A stretch of 64,000 nucleotides of DNA. It comes from Allolobophora icterica (lineage: Eukaryota > Annelida > Clitellata > Crassiclitellata > Lumbricidae). A model generated the notes under the pieces. It was given only the letters and a program-made list of their open reading frames with translations, made no database searches and was not told where the DNA came from. The DNA lies in contig OY744611.1 in NCBI GenBank assembly GCA_963556255.1, positions 4,685,236 through 4,749,235 of the forward strand, in the 5' to 3' direction. Below, piece by piece: positions 15,501-25,839 of this stretch. Each line of letters opens with the position of its first letter. Position 1 is the stretch's first letter. The position numbers were made by a program, and so were the translations under genes.

Positions 15501-18500
15501 AATATCCAATATAGTCTTCAAGTGTTAATGTTGCATCTTTTTTCATTTCAGCTGTACGATCTTCCACTGGAGATGTTGGACATTATTTTACAGAAGTCGT
15601 ATCTGCATTGGACATTGAATTCATCAATAACGCAAAGAGACGAAGAAGTTATAAGGTCTCTCATATCAGTCGACATTTGCTTTTACCGAAGAATTGCCAG
15701 ACCGCGGTTCAAGAAGGCAATCTGGCGTTACCTGGAAGGTTAGCTGTCTTCCAAGCAATACTCATTTCTCTCGACCACAAGCAATATTCTAATATAATTC
15801 GAAAACTTTCAGTGCCATTACCGCAACGCTTATCGTTAGTTATTAGACACTTTAAGTACATCACAAAGGCACGACCTTCAGAAGCTTAAATGATATCAAC
15901 GTAAACAAGAATTAAACATTCGTCAGTAAGGTAGCAATGCTCATATAATAATAAGCTGCCATTGGTGGCTCCTTGCAATCACGAAAAACCCAACCGAAAG
16001 AGTACTAAGATTTAGCAGTAGAATTACTGCCGCCTTGGGCCCCGCGCTTTTGAGGGGCCCCGCGCTGCTTGCTACAATTTTTTGACTGTGATGAGATGGA
16101 AGAGATATTAAAATAATTAAATAAAACATAATTACTGCTTTCATAGTAAAATGCTAATATTAAGAGCTTGATTTGTACTATGTGTTAATCCATTTCATTT
16201 TGATTTTGCATTATTTTAATACATATGGCATTACCAATACTGTACGGCAGTGGTCACCAACCCGCGGCTCGCGAGCCGCATGCGGCTCTCGAAAAGTTCT
16301 GTGGCGGCTCTCCAGAGCTTCCACGAAATGACATTTTCTATGTGACGAAATAAAAATGCGCTATAAACATGGACTGTTTCCGTGATAGTAGCCTATATAT
16401 CATGATTAACGCTAGCGGTAATAACGCTATCCGCTAGTATTTGTTGTGCTCCTAACTTCGGCATAAAAGCATGGCGGATCCCAAAAGTTGCTAAACTTCG
16501 CAATGTGGCTCCCAGAAGTTGCTAAACTTCGCAATGCGGCTCCTCGCCGAAAAAAGGTTGGAGACCACTGCTGTACGGTATTGGCAGAAAATCAACCCCG
16601 CAATGTCATTTTTTGCTTGGGGCCCCGCTCATTGTTTGCTGCCTTGGGCCCCGCACACCCTAGGGCCGGGCCTGCGTGGACCAGGCATCGAATGTGACAA
16701 ACGACAATGGAAGATGATATCCGTGATATACGATGACACTACCCTCCATCAATCCCTCGTTGATGATAGAACGCCATGTATCTTGAAATCTCAAGAGCAG
16801 AGCAGGAATTCGCCGTCGGTCACAAAGCAACCTCTCAACCGTTGACGGTCGACGCCAATCTGCAGACTTCCCTCAACGCCATCACCGAATCCAAGATTCT
16901 CTAGTCATAGTCGGCGTAAATAGGTCTGTTAGTCTGAGGTTCGACTCTCAGACTGAGCACCCAGTCATCTCTGAAAATGATCCCGTTCCATTTCGGTTAG
17001 GCTTCGTTCACACGCGACCAAGTAACGTCAGAGAACAGGTTTGCGGAATGAAAGTAAGCAAGTAAGTATATTCTTTATTATTGCCAACTGCTTATACCGC
17101 ATTTTGGTTTACAGATAGATTATACAATATAGAGCATTCTTGTCAAAAACGTTTTCCTCGCTAGATTATCCGCCCTAGGTATTATACTCGGTCATGCAGT
17201 CTCGGGCTCGTGGAATAGTTCTGTGGCCTCTGCGGTGGGAGGTGAGGGTTCAGGCTACAGTGCCGTCTTAGCGCATGGGCAATGTGGGCAGTCGCCAGGG
17301 GCCCCACACTTCTGGGGGCCCCAAAAGACCACAACAAATTTATGTGTGCGTGCACACATGATCTCCACGCGCAACAGAAGTGAGACTTCTTAGCTATTGA
17401 TGCAGGGATGGCAAACGGTTTTTAGGAATAACTCGCTTAATTATTGCTCTATGCTATTACTCTATTATTTATATCGTCTATGGAAGCAAATGACAGTCTT
17501 CTGCTTTAATAATTACAATGCATATAGCCATAGGCGTAGACTCTGGGGGGCGGCAGCCGGGGCACGTGCCCCCCAATAATTGAGATGGACTGCCTACACC
17601 CAATGCAACAAGTGACGGCAGTATATTGCCACTCTGCCCCAAGACTAAATAATCGTTGTACGTCTAAAGCGCGTCTATGAACGATTGGCTGGCCCAGTGG
17701 TAGGTAAGACTAGTACAGCCGAGCGCGTCGAAGCGAGGAGTGTTAGGCGTGTGCAGGCTTCCCGACGCATCAAACCGATGGTTTGTCTCGTGGGTATGAC
17801 TGGGGTGATGGCGGTTTCTCAGTTAAATGGTGGATTCTGTATTACCTCGCTGGACTCAACCATACTTTCATACCTATTTCTCTGTTAACTCAAAATTCAG
17901 CAGGACCTGGTATAGAGGTTCTTCGTTACTTCGGACAAAGAGATTTCGCACGTGGAGATGTTGTAAAGTAGCAAAGCTCTGCTATTATTAAAACGTTGCG
18001 ATATTGTTGGCTTTTCAGATTTTTATGAAGAAAACAAGAAAAGTTCAGCAATCACTAGAAACAACAAAGATTATCTTTTGCAAAATATTCAACCGAATGA
18101 CGAGTTCATTTATTCACTCTGTTTTCTCAACTGCATAACGAAAAAACAATTTCACTTCATTCAACGACAACGTTCAAAACGAGAAAAGAACGCCGAGCTT
18201 TTACGCGTTGTGAGATCCTTCGACGAAAAAAAATTTTCAAATTGCGTCAAGTGCCTTCGAGAAACGAATCAAACGTCAGTGGCAAAGATCGTCGAAAACG
18301 GAGGAGGTTCACAGTTTAAATCTAATTTAAAAGCCCATGCTTTGAATACATTGTTTGATAATTATAATACTAGATATACATCGATATCGACAGTGCGTCT
18401 GATTTGAAAATAGTAGGCGGGTTGAAAATCGATCGCGCTGGATCGAGTAGGCGAGCGATGCGCGGTTGACCTTTGGAGCTTTTGTGTACAGAGTAGTTTA

Positions 18501-21500
18501 TGTAGCGTATTCTTTCGTATAGCGGCATATACATGTAATAATCATCTAGTTAGTAGGCCAATCTCAATTCAGTTCTGTTATCCGTCCTGCATCATAGTTG
18601 TAATAAGTTTTAGCATGCTACTTAGCTATAATTAATGACAACAGTAACAGTATTACTGTATTCCCAGACAGAGGTTGAACCCAGTGAATCACTGATTTCA
18701 ATATTTTCTTGTGAATAGAACTGAAAAAGAATAACGGAAGCTGCCCAATAACAACAAATTAAACAATCACATTTACTGTAACATTATCTGTAGCTCACTA
18801 GTGTTCTCGCATCACACATTGACACATTTAATTACTGTCATTCTTAGTGGGTGGTATTAGAGTTTGCCATATCAATGTCACCTGCACCAAAATCGTCATC
18901 ACTTGAGTCTGAATCATCTGTTTCATGATCAGAACTGCCAATGGCATCCTCATCAGACTGAAGTGGCTCATCATCACCAGAGTCGGATAGCAAGTCATCA
19001 GGCTTGCTATTTTAAGCGCCGACACTGCTTGCTGCCACCTTTGTTGGTGGTTGGGAATAGGCAGCGCTAACGATTAGTATTCGACTTGCTCATCCTCGCC
19101 TCCATTGTTGTTTAAAATAATTTCCGAAATTGGTGATGTTACGGATGTTACGGATGATGTCACGCGGCGTGAGGCGTCGGCCGTGTTGTTATGGCCAATC
19201 ATATTGCACGAAATTGGAGTGATCAGTCAGCAGTAATTAGGACAGGTCACAGCACGCATTCACCGCTGCCGCAAGTAAGTAAACTGAAGTAATCTCAATT
19301 AGGTAAATAAAAAAATGGTCTGGCTCCAGGTTCGTCTATCATCTTGGAGTCTAACTCAAACTCAACGAGCGACGACCGACTGTTACTGAGCGTGAGAAGC
19401 CTTCGCCTAGGCGAGCGGCAAATCGCTCACCGGTACCTTTGCTAGGCGAGCGACCAAGGAGAGCGAACGATCGCTCGCCTTAAATCGGACGCACTGGATA
19501 TCGAATTTTAGGGTGTTTTGTGTGTTTGAAGAGTTTTAGGGTGTCAAGATCAGTATGTGAACTTTAGGCAATTCTGTGTGATCGATTATGCCCTGTCGTG
19601 TTTCGTATACTAGTCAACGCATAATTTATTATCACAACTGCAATACGAGCATTGTGAGATCATAGAAAAGCTTTACAAATGTAAATGCAAATCTCCGACG
19701 ATGTTGTAGAAAAGGGAATCACAGTAGTCGAGTTGGGATTGGACAATTGAGGTGGCTATTGCGCAGGCGGTCTTGTAATCAAGTACTGGGCTTAGTCGAC
19801 GAAGGTCGCGAATGCGCATGTAGCAGGTGCGAGATAGCCGGGTGATGTGGTTGGCAAAGGTGAGGTTTTTATCGAAGATAATCTCCGAGATTGCGGACAA
19901 CCGAAGAGTAAGGTACGCCAGAAGTGAGATCTGTTGGCGATAGGTAGGAAGGATAGGTTACCGGTACTTTGCTTAATTGCTTGCGGAGGCCAATAATGAG
20001 AAATTCTATTTCTCAAAGGTTCAGGCATAACAGGTTGGCGGTTATTCATGCTGATATCTGATATACTGTGATTTTGAGCAGGTTCATAATTGGCAAAGGT
20101 GAGGTTTTGAGGTTATGAAAAGAGGTTATAATACCATACTCTCAGGATTTTTCTCTGAAAAAACTTTATAAAACCAGTTATAACGTTTAGTTGAAGTTTA
20201 AGCAAAAGTAAAGAGGCATAATGTATTATTCACTATTTAATGTTTGAATGGCCATATCCTTTGATACAAAACACTTCGTGATCTATTCTTTCCACTCACG
20301 TTAACTCATATACTTGCAATATTCATTCTCTTGCCACCTCTTATGTTATATTGCAGCCATCTAGAGAAATTATTGGTTTAGTGTTTTTTTGCACACAGGT
20401 ACTACTACCTGCTTCGCCGGCACCATCTCTTTCTCTTAAAGTATTTTGCGAACAGTTGAACTTATCCTCTTACTTGCACTTTTAAGGCGAATTCATTTAT
20501 TGATGTCTTAAAGATACGCGACAAATAGTTTTTTCTCCTAAAGCACCCTCATTCCTGTTATAATAATGTCTAATTTCAGATTTTGAGAATGAGTAGTGCC
20601 CAATTTCAGAAAGTTAAAGAGGGCCAAACTCCGAAAGAGCCACGTATAATATGCAAGTAAATATTCATACAGTTTGAAAATTATTACATTTGATGTAACA
20701 AAACAAATACTGTGAAATAAAACCTACATAATTATATTGTACTTTTTTTCTTCTTGCAGTTGCCATAAAAGTCAAAGTTATAACTTGTGGTACAACGTGT
20801 TCAGCAGCGATGGACTCACAACTGCTTCATAAAAAAATTGAAGACCTTCGAAACGGAACCAATCCAAGATCACATCAAACTAATAAACTCATCAGTCAAC
20901 TGAAGGACGAAGGCATAGAAATCCTTAACTCTCAACTGGACAGACAGACTGTGATCGTTTGGTTCTGGTGTCGTTCACAAGAAGCCATTGAAAATATTCA
21001 GAAGCTGTACGAATCAAATCAGATGAGAGATGTCTTATTTGGTCTTGCAAATATTCGACCAAATACTTCTGAAATCATCCAATCGAAAGTGATCAACATG
21101 GATAGCACCCAGTTCGAGAAAAGAGTTTGTAAGTTCTTACGAACGCACACATGAGAAACGAAATTAAATCATAATTTTCTACATGATATGTTATACAACT
21201 TAGAAGAATGAAAGGACCAGGATAGCGCTAGTGAAATCCATTCTTGTTGTAAAGACCTTTTAAACCTCAAGACCAAGACCAAGACTTTGAACCTCAAGAC
21301 CAAGACCAAGAACAAGACTTTTAACCTCAAGACCAGGACCAAAACCTCAAAAATCAAAATTATATCCAGAATTCTATTCCTTACCAAAAAAATATATTGT
21401 CGAGTCGGACTAGCCTACTTGCTATATTAATGAAAACATGAGTCTTTTATTTTATTCAACAAAAACAACTCTAATTGGAGAATGCAGAGAATTTCTAATT

Positions 21501-23793
21501 CGTATAAATTTACAAAAGTCCATCACGCGAAATGTTATTCCAAATGCCTGTTGCATTTTAAAAAAACCAATTCGCTCAGAATTTTCTGATCAAGACGTGA
21601 CCTGTGGGATCAATAAAAATTCTGCCACGTGAAAAATTACTTTCTGCAGGTGCTGAAATCGCTGGCAAACACAGCAGCTTTTAAAGCATTGGATGCAAAT
21701 GTTAAAATCGTGAGTTTTTGTTGAAATCATTCCATAGTAAATAACAGGAAGTCAAAATAATTGTTCAAAACAACAGTAGAGACTAATTCACACCGTATAC
21801 ATGTAAATACTAAAGCGATTGAATCAGTAATTATTGGATAAATTTTTAAAATTCTTGCGTTTTGTTAATGACTGTTCGTATTGACAAAAGATTTGGTATT
21901 GCAAGACCAAGACCAAGACTTTGAACCTCAAGACCAAGACTTTGAACCTCAAGGCCATGACCAAGACTTTTGGTCTCAAGACCAAGACCAAGACTTTTAA
22001 AAATGAGGTCTCGAGGACAACAAGACTGGTGAAATCAGAAATTAAAGGCCTTTGATATACCAATGGTGAGAAGTAAATGAAAATGCAGACAAAGAGACAG
22101 GCAGACAGACAGAGACAGACAGACAGAGACAGAGACAGACACACACAGAGAGGGGGCTGAAAAAAATCTGTTTTAGAAAAAGAAACCTGTTTGCTGAAAG
22201 AAGCGCTATTTTAACGCCGAGCTATGCTTAAATTGGGTAAAACTAAGGTATACAGAGAAAGGAAACAGACCTACAGTGAGCTCGAAAGTAAGTAAAACGA
22301 TATGAAGAAATAGATTCACAGACACTGGTGACAGTCAAAATGAAAGCGAATATTTAGAACATTGCTCATGGGCAATACGATAGCCAGGTAATTTAATAAA
22401 TAGTGATTCAAAAGAGCTGAGAATGGATGACAAGTATATGCACATTTTGACAAATAAAAAATTATAGAAGGAGCGGTATGAAGTTAAAAGATCGGTAACA
22501 AGAAAGACACGCAACGACAACCAGCGGTAAGCATAAAGTCAGAGCGAGAGAAACATAATAATAAAGATACAAGCAGGTCGACAGTTAGATTACAAGTCAG
22601 GACACATAAATGTAAAATGTAAATGTACACGATTTTGTACAGCCTCGACGCTGCTCTTTTTCCAATGAATTGATCAGATGAAATCCTTCACCACCGCTGC
22701 CCATTTGAATAGGCGCCACGACATTTAAGGTCCTGTCTACGGACTGTGCTAGCCCGATAAGTTATAGTAATTTTAATGACAAGTAAATGAAAAGTATATT
22801 AACAGTGAACTGTTAGTATATTCTTTTATTTTAGCAGTTTGTTCGATTTTCACCAACTTCACTCAGAAAATCAATGTAGGAATAAATGAAATAGTGTTTG
22901 GAGTAACTAAACTGCGAAATGAAATCTATGTTTTAAGTCGATTAAAAGTAATTCGTGTCTTTCGGGATCTTAATCCATTTTGGCTTCAGAAGAAAATCAA
23001 ACTAAAAATGATTACACTTCCCTGGGACATAGTATCCAGTGAAAAGGAAAATTGTCTCTACGTCTCTGACTCAGCCGCGAAATGCGTCTGGAAGATTACA
23101 AGAGAAACAGATGACGAACACAAAATCATCAAATGGTTGACCATTAATTATGAGCCATTTACGACATTGTCAGTGTCCAGTGATGGTCACTTGTTTGTGG
23201 TCAGTGAGAACTTGTCCATTCTGAGTATCTACGGATCAGACGCAAAACTTATTCGACATATTAAGTTGCCAGACGAAATCTTACTTCCAACTCGTGCGGT
23301 GGAAACATTTGTCGGAAATTTCATTATTCTTCACCTGTGGATGGAGTACGATGAGAAGGAAGAGAGTTCGTCAAGTGGGAGAGAGCGGGAAGAAAAGTGG
23401 GTTGTAAGTGAAGTGACCAGAGATGGACAGATGGTCATCCGTCGTTTTACTGGGAGAGAGCAAGAGAAAAAGTGGGTTGTAAGTGAAGTGACTAGAGATG
23501 GACAGATGGTCATCCGTCGTTTTATTCCTTCAAATGAAACACAACAACTGAATTTTCCTGATTATCTCTCACTCGATTCAGACGATCGAGTGTTTGTGGC
23601 TGATTATGGGAATGGTAGGGTGATTCTCTTGGATTCCTGTCTTAAATGGAATCGAATTCTTTGTCCAACAAAAGAACACAAAGGAAAGAATATCTTGAGA
23701 CCATGGAGATTGTGTTACGACGACAAAAAGAAACAACTGATCGTCGGAGGATATTTTGCAGAAGTTAATGTTTACACTTTGAGTCGAAAATAA
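12407..23793 (+). CDS. F-box-like / CARD / TRADD-N-like / NHL gene, copy 2 (complete)
   Basis: Six exons: 12407-12503, 14674-14732, 15552-15738, 18019-18306, 20760-21128, 22835-23793. All introns are GT-AG; phases 1, 0, 1, 1, 1 join to 1,959 nt, a 652-residue protein with stop. Domain order: MG-start N-terminus (residues 1-52), F-box-like segment (53-114), CARD (about 125-208), TRADD-N-like domain (about 225-330), NHL-like propeller (334-652). No transmembrane segment or signal peptide is seen, so it is probably cytosolic. CARDs assemble signalling oligomers, F-boxes bind SKP1 in ubiquitin ligases and propellers recognise ligands; together this suggests a sensor-adaptor in innate immunity or cell death (inference). 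Odd features are a 25-residue duplication in the propeller, a tandem NAG acceptor before the last exon and several transposon insertions in the introns. The start ATG has A at -3 and G at +4. Confidence 0.75.
12504..14673. other. Intron 1, copy 2
   Basis: The left part (about 12540-13020) aligns with intron 1 of copy 3. The rest is dominated by a minus-strand LINE remnant (13440-14498). ATC/GTC triplet runs lie near 13000-13060. Confidence 0.6.
13440..14498 (-). mobile_element. LINE reverse transcriptase remnant (L2/CR1/Rex-like)
   Basis: Minus-strand frames carry reverse transcriptase blocks in order: SQLFNYLNFNKLLPPYQSGF with RMGHSS (about 14280-14350), DYVDHDIIL (motif A region), HGYADDLQSYTH (catalytic YADD), SSNRLRLNPSKTQYIWFG, and further down VCYYQLRQLGVVFRSL. 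Frame breaks and stops separate them, so it is dead. Confidence 0.8.
14674..14732 (+). CDS. Exon 2, copy 2
   Basis: 59 nt, found by comparison with copy 3 (31979-32037). Acceptor TTTGAAAG, donor ACG|GTAAGA. It changes phase from 1 to 0, as required to join exon 1 to the F-box exon. Encodes QQRRLNGSVEQNEAPSSIT after the split codon. Weak polypyrimidine tract, but length, phase and donor all agree between copies. Confidence 0.6.
15552..15738 (+). CDS. F-box-like exon, copy 2
   Basis: 187 nt, phase 0 to 1. Acceptor TTTCATTTCAG, donor GAAG|GTTAGC. The translation begins LYDLPLEMLDIILQKSYLHW, like helix 1 of an F-box (LPxExLxxIL), and continues EEVIRSLISVDICFYRR and FKKAIWRYL, matching the pattern of F-box helices 2 and 3 (LxxVCxxWxxL). 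F-boxes bind SKP1. The cysteine/tryptophan positions are altered, so F-box-like is the safe wording. Confidence 0.55.
16248..16570. mobile_element. hAT-like MITE, 323 bp
   Basis: Begins CAGTGGTCACCAACCCGCGG and ends GGTTGGAGACCACTG, an inverted pair typical of hAT elements, with a perfect 8-bp target duplication CTGTACGG (16240-16247 and 16571-16578). Contains GCGGCTC words and a near-repeated block CCAGAAGTTGCTAAACTTCG near its right end. No transposase. Confidence 0.85.
17529..17622. mobile_element. MITE related to 6604-6736
   Basis: Starts CATAGGCGTAGACTCTGG and contains GGGGCACGTGCC and CAATAATTGAGATGGACTG, the reverse complement of the element at 6604-6736. The right boundary is approximate. 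Confidence 0.6.
18019..18306 (+). CDS. CARD exon, copy 2
   Basis: 288 nt, phase 1-1, acceptor GGCTTTTCAG, donor GAG|GTTCAC as in the other copies. Encodes the CARD with QPNDEF, QFHFIQRQRSKREKNAEL and RVVRSFDEKKFSNCVKCL. Differs from copies 1 and 3 at FDEKKFSNC and TSVAKIVENGG. Read-through of the donor stays open for about 100 nt and ends in an inserted hAT element. Confidence 0.75.
18391..19496. mobile_element. Non-autonomous hAT-like element, 1.1 kb
   Basis: Perfect 8-bp target duplication GATATCGA (18383-18390, 19497-19504). Termini CAGTGCGTCTGATTT and, from the other end, CAGTGCGTCCGATTT. Subterminal GGCGAGCG words are repeated near both ends. The matching site in copy 1 (about 1605) is uninterrupted. 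Short open frames inside show no transposase motif. Confidence 0.85.
19655..20095 (-). mobile_element. LINE 3' fragment (L2/Rex/CR1-like)
   Basis: The minus strand reads FDKNLTFANHITRLSRTCYM, then RDLRRLSPVLDYKTACAIAT and QSQLDYCDSLFYNI, a well-known segment of the reverse transcriptase C-terminus. It is an insertion relative to copy 3. Truncated and frameshifted. Confidence 0.75.
20760..21128 (+). CDS. TRADD-N-like exon, copy 2
   Basis: 369 nt, phase 1-1, acceptor CTTCTTGCAG, donor T|GTAAGT. Encodes VAIKVKVITCGTTC at the start, two residues longer than copy 1, then the conserved block VIVWFWCRSQEAIENIQKLY followed by ESNQM and DVLFGLANIRP. Same interpretation as 2907-3269. Confidence 0.65.
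21239..22028. mobile_element. Non-autonomous hAT-like element with AGACCAAGACC arrays
   Basis: 8-bp direct repeat GTGAAATC (21231-21238, 22029-22036); termini CATTCTTGTTG and, inverted, CAGTCTTGTTG. Two blocks of tandem words of the type AAGACCAAGACTTTGAACCTC lie near the ends (21263-21352 and 21901-22000). Absent at the same place in copies 1 and 3. The antisense Val-Leu-rich frames are artefacts of the array. Confidence 0.8.
22086..22150. repeat. (GACA)n microsatellite
   Basis: Short array at the same intron position as 3461-3672 (copy 1) and 41359-41531 (copy 3). Confidence 0.85.
22608..22757 (-). mobile_element. SINE fragment (family 3), antisense
   Basis: Reverse complement matches the body of the SINE at 33151-33432: CAATGAATTGATC, CCTTCACCACCGC, GCCACG.CATTTAAGGTCC. 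The tRNA-like head is missing. Confidence 0.65.
22835..23793 (+). CDS. NHL-propeller exon, copy 2
   Basis: Acceptor at TTTTAGCAG gives two in-frame choices (22835 or 22838). Encodes a beta-propeller with strands such as GVTKLRNEIYVL, ENCLYVSDSAAKCVWKIT, TLSVSSDGHLFVVSENLSIL, the canonical NHL blade YLSLDSDDRVFVADYGNGRV, and the closing WRLCYDDKKKQLIVGGYF with NVYTLSRK. An in-frame 75-bp duplication (23377-23526) repeats EKWVVSEVTRDGQMVIRRF. The stop TAA overlaps an AATAAA signal (23789-23794). Confidence 0.75.
23377..23526 (+). repeat. In-frame 75-bp tandem duplication in the propeller
   Basis: Two units, 23377-23451 and 23452-23526, differ at a few bases. Copy 3 has only one unit (about 42808-42882). 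It adds 25 residues, about the size of two beta strands. Confidence 0.9.
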
Positions 23794-23980
23794 ACTCACT
23801 TATTATCAGCATATTCTGACCAACAAACCTCATTTCTAACCTATCCCGATTTCTTAGATAAACCTATTAATTCCATAACATTTAGTAATATTTAACAGGC
23901 ATGAAAATAAACTCGCTTATTTTCTGAAATTTTCTGAACCTCGACTTTAGAGAAATCACAGACATGTTATACGTATTATA

Positions 23981-25541
23981 CAGGGTGGGCCAGTAGGAAT
24001 GCACCAACTTTGACGCCTTATAACTTGAATAATTTTTATGTGAGCGTCTTGTCCAATATATCAAATTGAAGATAATTATCCATTTTATCATTCTGCCAAA
24101 TATCTACGAGATACTATTACGACGTTTTGAGATAATCATATTAATATTCGATGTGCCATTTTGCAGCCATAAAACTGCAAGAAAAAACAAAAGTCTGAAA
24201 CTGAAGATGTCAATTCTAAACAATCACTTAGTACTAACAATTAATATCTTGAGTGAATTTATCATCAGTCAAACAGATACTCAATATGTCCACCACGTGC
24301 TTTAATGACTGCATCAACACGAGACGACCACTGATCGATGGCTGAGTCCACCAGTGCTTGGGTTATCTCAGCCCAGCAGCAAAGAATCACGTCTTTCAAG
24401 TGTTCAACGTCACGTATCGGTTCACGATAGACCAGTTGCTGAAGACAACCCCAGATCGAATAGTCAACCGGGTTTAAATCCGGACTGTTCGGTGGCCAGT
24501 TCTCCGGTTCAATTAACTCTGGCACGTTAGCGTTCAGATAGGCAACCGTATGACGTGAACGATGCGCCGGCGCTCCATCTTGCTGAAAGATGTACCCATC
24601 AACTCCAGACAGTTGGCGAATATCACGTAGCAGTCCTCTTGCGAGTACTTCATCGCAGTAATAAACACTGTTCACCTTAGCCTTTGGAGTAACAAAGAAT
24701 GGCGCCGTCTTTCCAAGCTTTGAAACAGCCAACGACACCATCACACTTTGCGAGAAGTGCTTCCTGCCCTTCAGAAGCCGAGCAGGCGCAACCTCACGCT
24801 TAAGGCTAACGTTTGCATACACACGGTCGTTCTGAGTGTTTGTTGGCGTCTGAACCGTGAAGATCTTCTCGTCTGTGAACCATGTTCTGTTGATCTTTTC
24901 ATCTGTCATTCGCTTCTTGAGTCGTTTGCAGGCGGCTAGACGTTTCATCGAATCGGCATCAGACAATTTCTGAACTTCACGTCGACGATAGACTTTGAGG
25001 TTGAGGTCATGTTTAGCAATACGCCTAACAGTACTGCGTGAAATTCCGGTCGCACGCTCAATTTCTCTCGGACTCTTACTCGTCCCTGGATTGTTGTCTT
25101 GGCTGCAAATTAACTCATGGACTTGTGCAATGTTCGACGCTGTGCGCGCAGAACGTTTGCGACCACAGTTGCGGCTGTTAGACGTTCCCGTAGCATCAAT
25201 TTGTTTAATCAATCGATTTAGAGCATATTTATTCCATTTTCTAGAAGGGAATTCTATCATCATCTGATGTGTATTGTATCCTTTTTCTGCTCGTAAAATT
25301 CGGATTAAAATTCTATCCTCTTCCGTGAGCGGCGCCATGATGTTCAATATTTACATTCAAAATTGATAGGTGTGCGCCGCACCGAAATTTTATAACAACG
25401 GTGCCGTATATCAGTGCAAGATTTGACACAGTAGTAGAGTGGATGATTACTTTCAATTTAGTATATTGTGCACGATGTTCGGATAACAGTTGTTCAAGTT
25501 ATATCCATCCAAAGTTGGTGCATTCCTACTGGCCCACCCTG
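23981..25541 (-). mobile_element. Complete mariner-superfamily transposon (DD37D, maT-like)
   Basis: 1,561 bp flanked by TA on both sides (23979-23980 and 25542-25543). Terminal inverted repeats are identical for 32 bp (starting CAGGGTGGGCCAGTAGGAAT) and remain recognisable for about 120 bp. One intact transposase gene lies on the minus strand. Copy 3 has the unoccupied site near 43335 (TTATACGTAGAGAATATAT), so the element arrived after the copies separated. Confidence 0.95.
24265..25338 (-). CDS. Mariner-superfamily transposase, DD37D type
   Basis: 357 residues from the ATG at 25338 (an upstream in-frame TTG is ignored). It cuts and joins DNA at the ends of its own element, inserting at TA. 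The N-terminal half carries helix-turn-helix modules, including ISRSTVRRIAKHDL, and an AT-hook-like GRKR. The catalytic triad is D156 (TWFTDEKIF), D254 (FQQDGAPAH) and D292 (SPDLNPVDYSIWG); 37 residues separate the last two and the third residue is Asp, so DD37D, as in maT elements rather than Tc1 (DD34E). No stop or frameshift is present and the triad is complete, so the protein could be active. Its gene is antisense to its neighbours and belongs to the element. Confidence 0.95.
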   Translation of the reverse strand: MAPLTEEDRILIRILRAEKGYNTHQMMIEFPSRKWNKYALNRLIKQIDATGTSNSRNCGRKRSARTASNIAQVHELICSQDNNPGTSKSPREIERATGISRSTVRRIAKHDLNLKVYRRREVQKLSDADSMKRLAACKRLKKRMTDEKINRTWFTDEKIFTVQTPTNTQNDRVYANVSLKREVAPARLLKGRKHFSQSVMVSLAVSKLGKTAPFFVTPKAKVNSVYYCDEVLARGLLRDIRQLSGVDGYIFQQDGAPAHRSRHTVAYLNANVPELIEPENWPPNSPDLNPVDYSIWGCLQQLVYREPIRDVEHLKDVILCCWAEITQALVDSAIDQWSSRVDAVIKARGGHIEYLFD

Positions 25542-25839
25542 TAGAGCATACGACGCTCCATTAGGCCCCCTATATCCCTAATCGTTAGGCAATCGTTGTC
25601 TTTCTCTACCCAATGCCTACTGAACCCTCTGGCTAAAAAGTTGTGTTTATCACTCATCTGGGCCACCTTGACCCAGGATTCTGACCTAGCATCAAAAATT
25701 GTCCACAATATCAACCTGGGTCGTGAGGACTTGATTTGATATAGCGCTGGCGTATAAGCTGGTCTTCCTATTGTGCCTTCGTGCGGAGTCGAGACATTTC
25801 TAAGGTAAAGATACATTATAATAATAATAATAATAATAA

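Larger units (their letters stand above)
15739..18018. other. Intron 3, copy 2
   Basis: Contains GGGCCCCGC-rich debris (about 16020-16080 and 16615-16675), the hAT-like MITE 16248-16570, an LTR- or SINE-like block starting near 17060 (TATTCTTTATTATTGCC), and the MITE 17529-17622. About 250 nt before the CARD exon are conserved in all copies but show no consistent coding frame. Confidence 0.55.

Noticed and set aside
17783..17971. Open frame just before the CARD exon of copy 2
   Set aside because: The DNA is conserved in copies 1 and 3, but the frame is not kept there, and the CARD exon joins the F-box exon in phase without it.
18828..19070. Short open frames inside the hAT-like element
   Set aside because: No transposase motif and both strands are open over the same low-complexity sequence.
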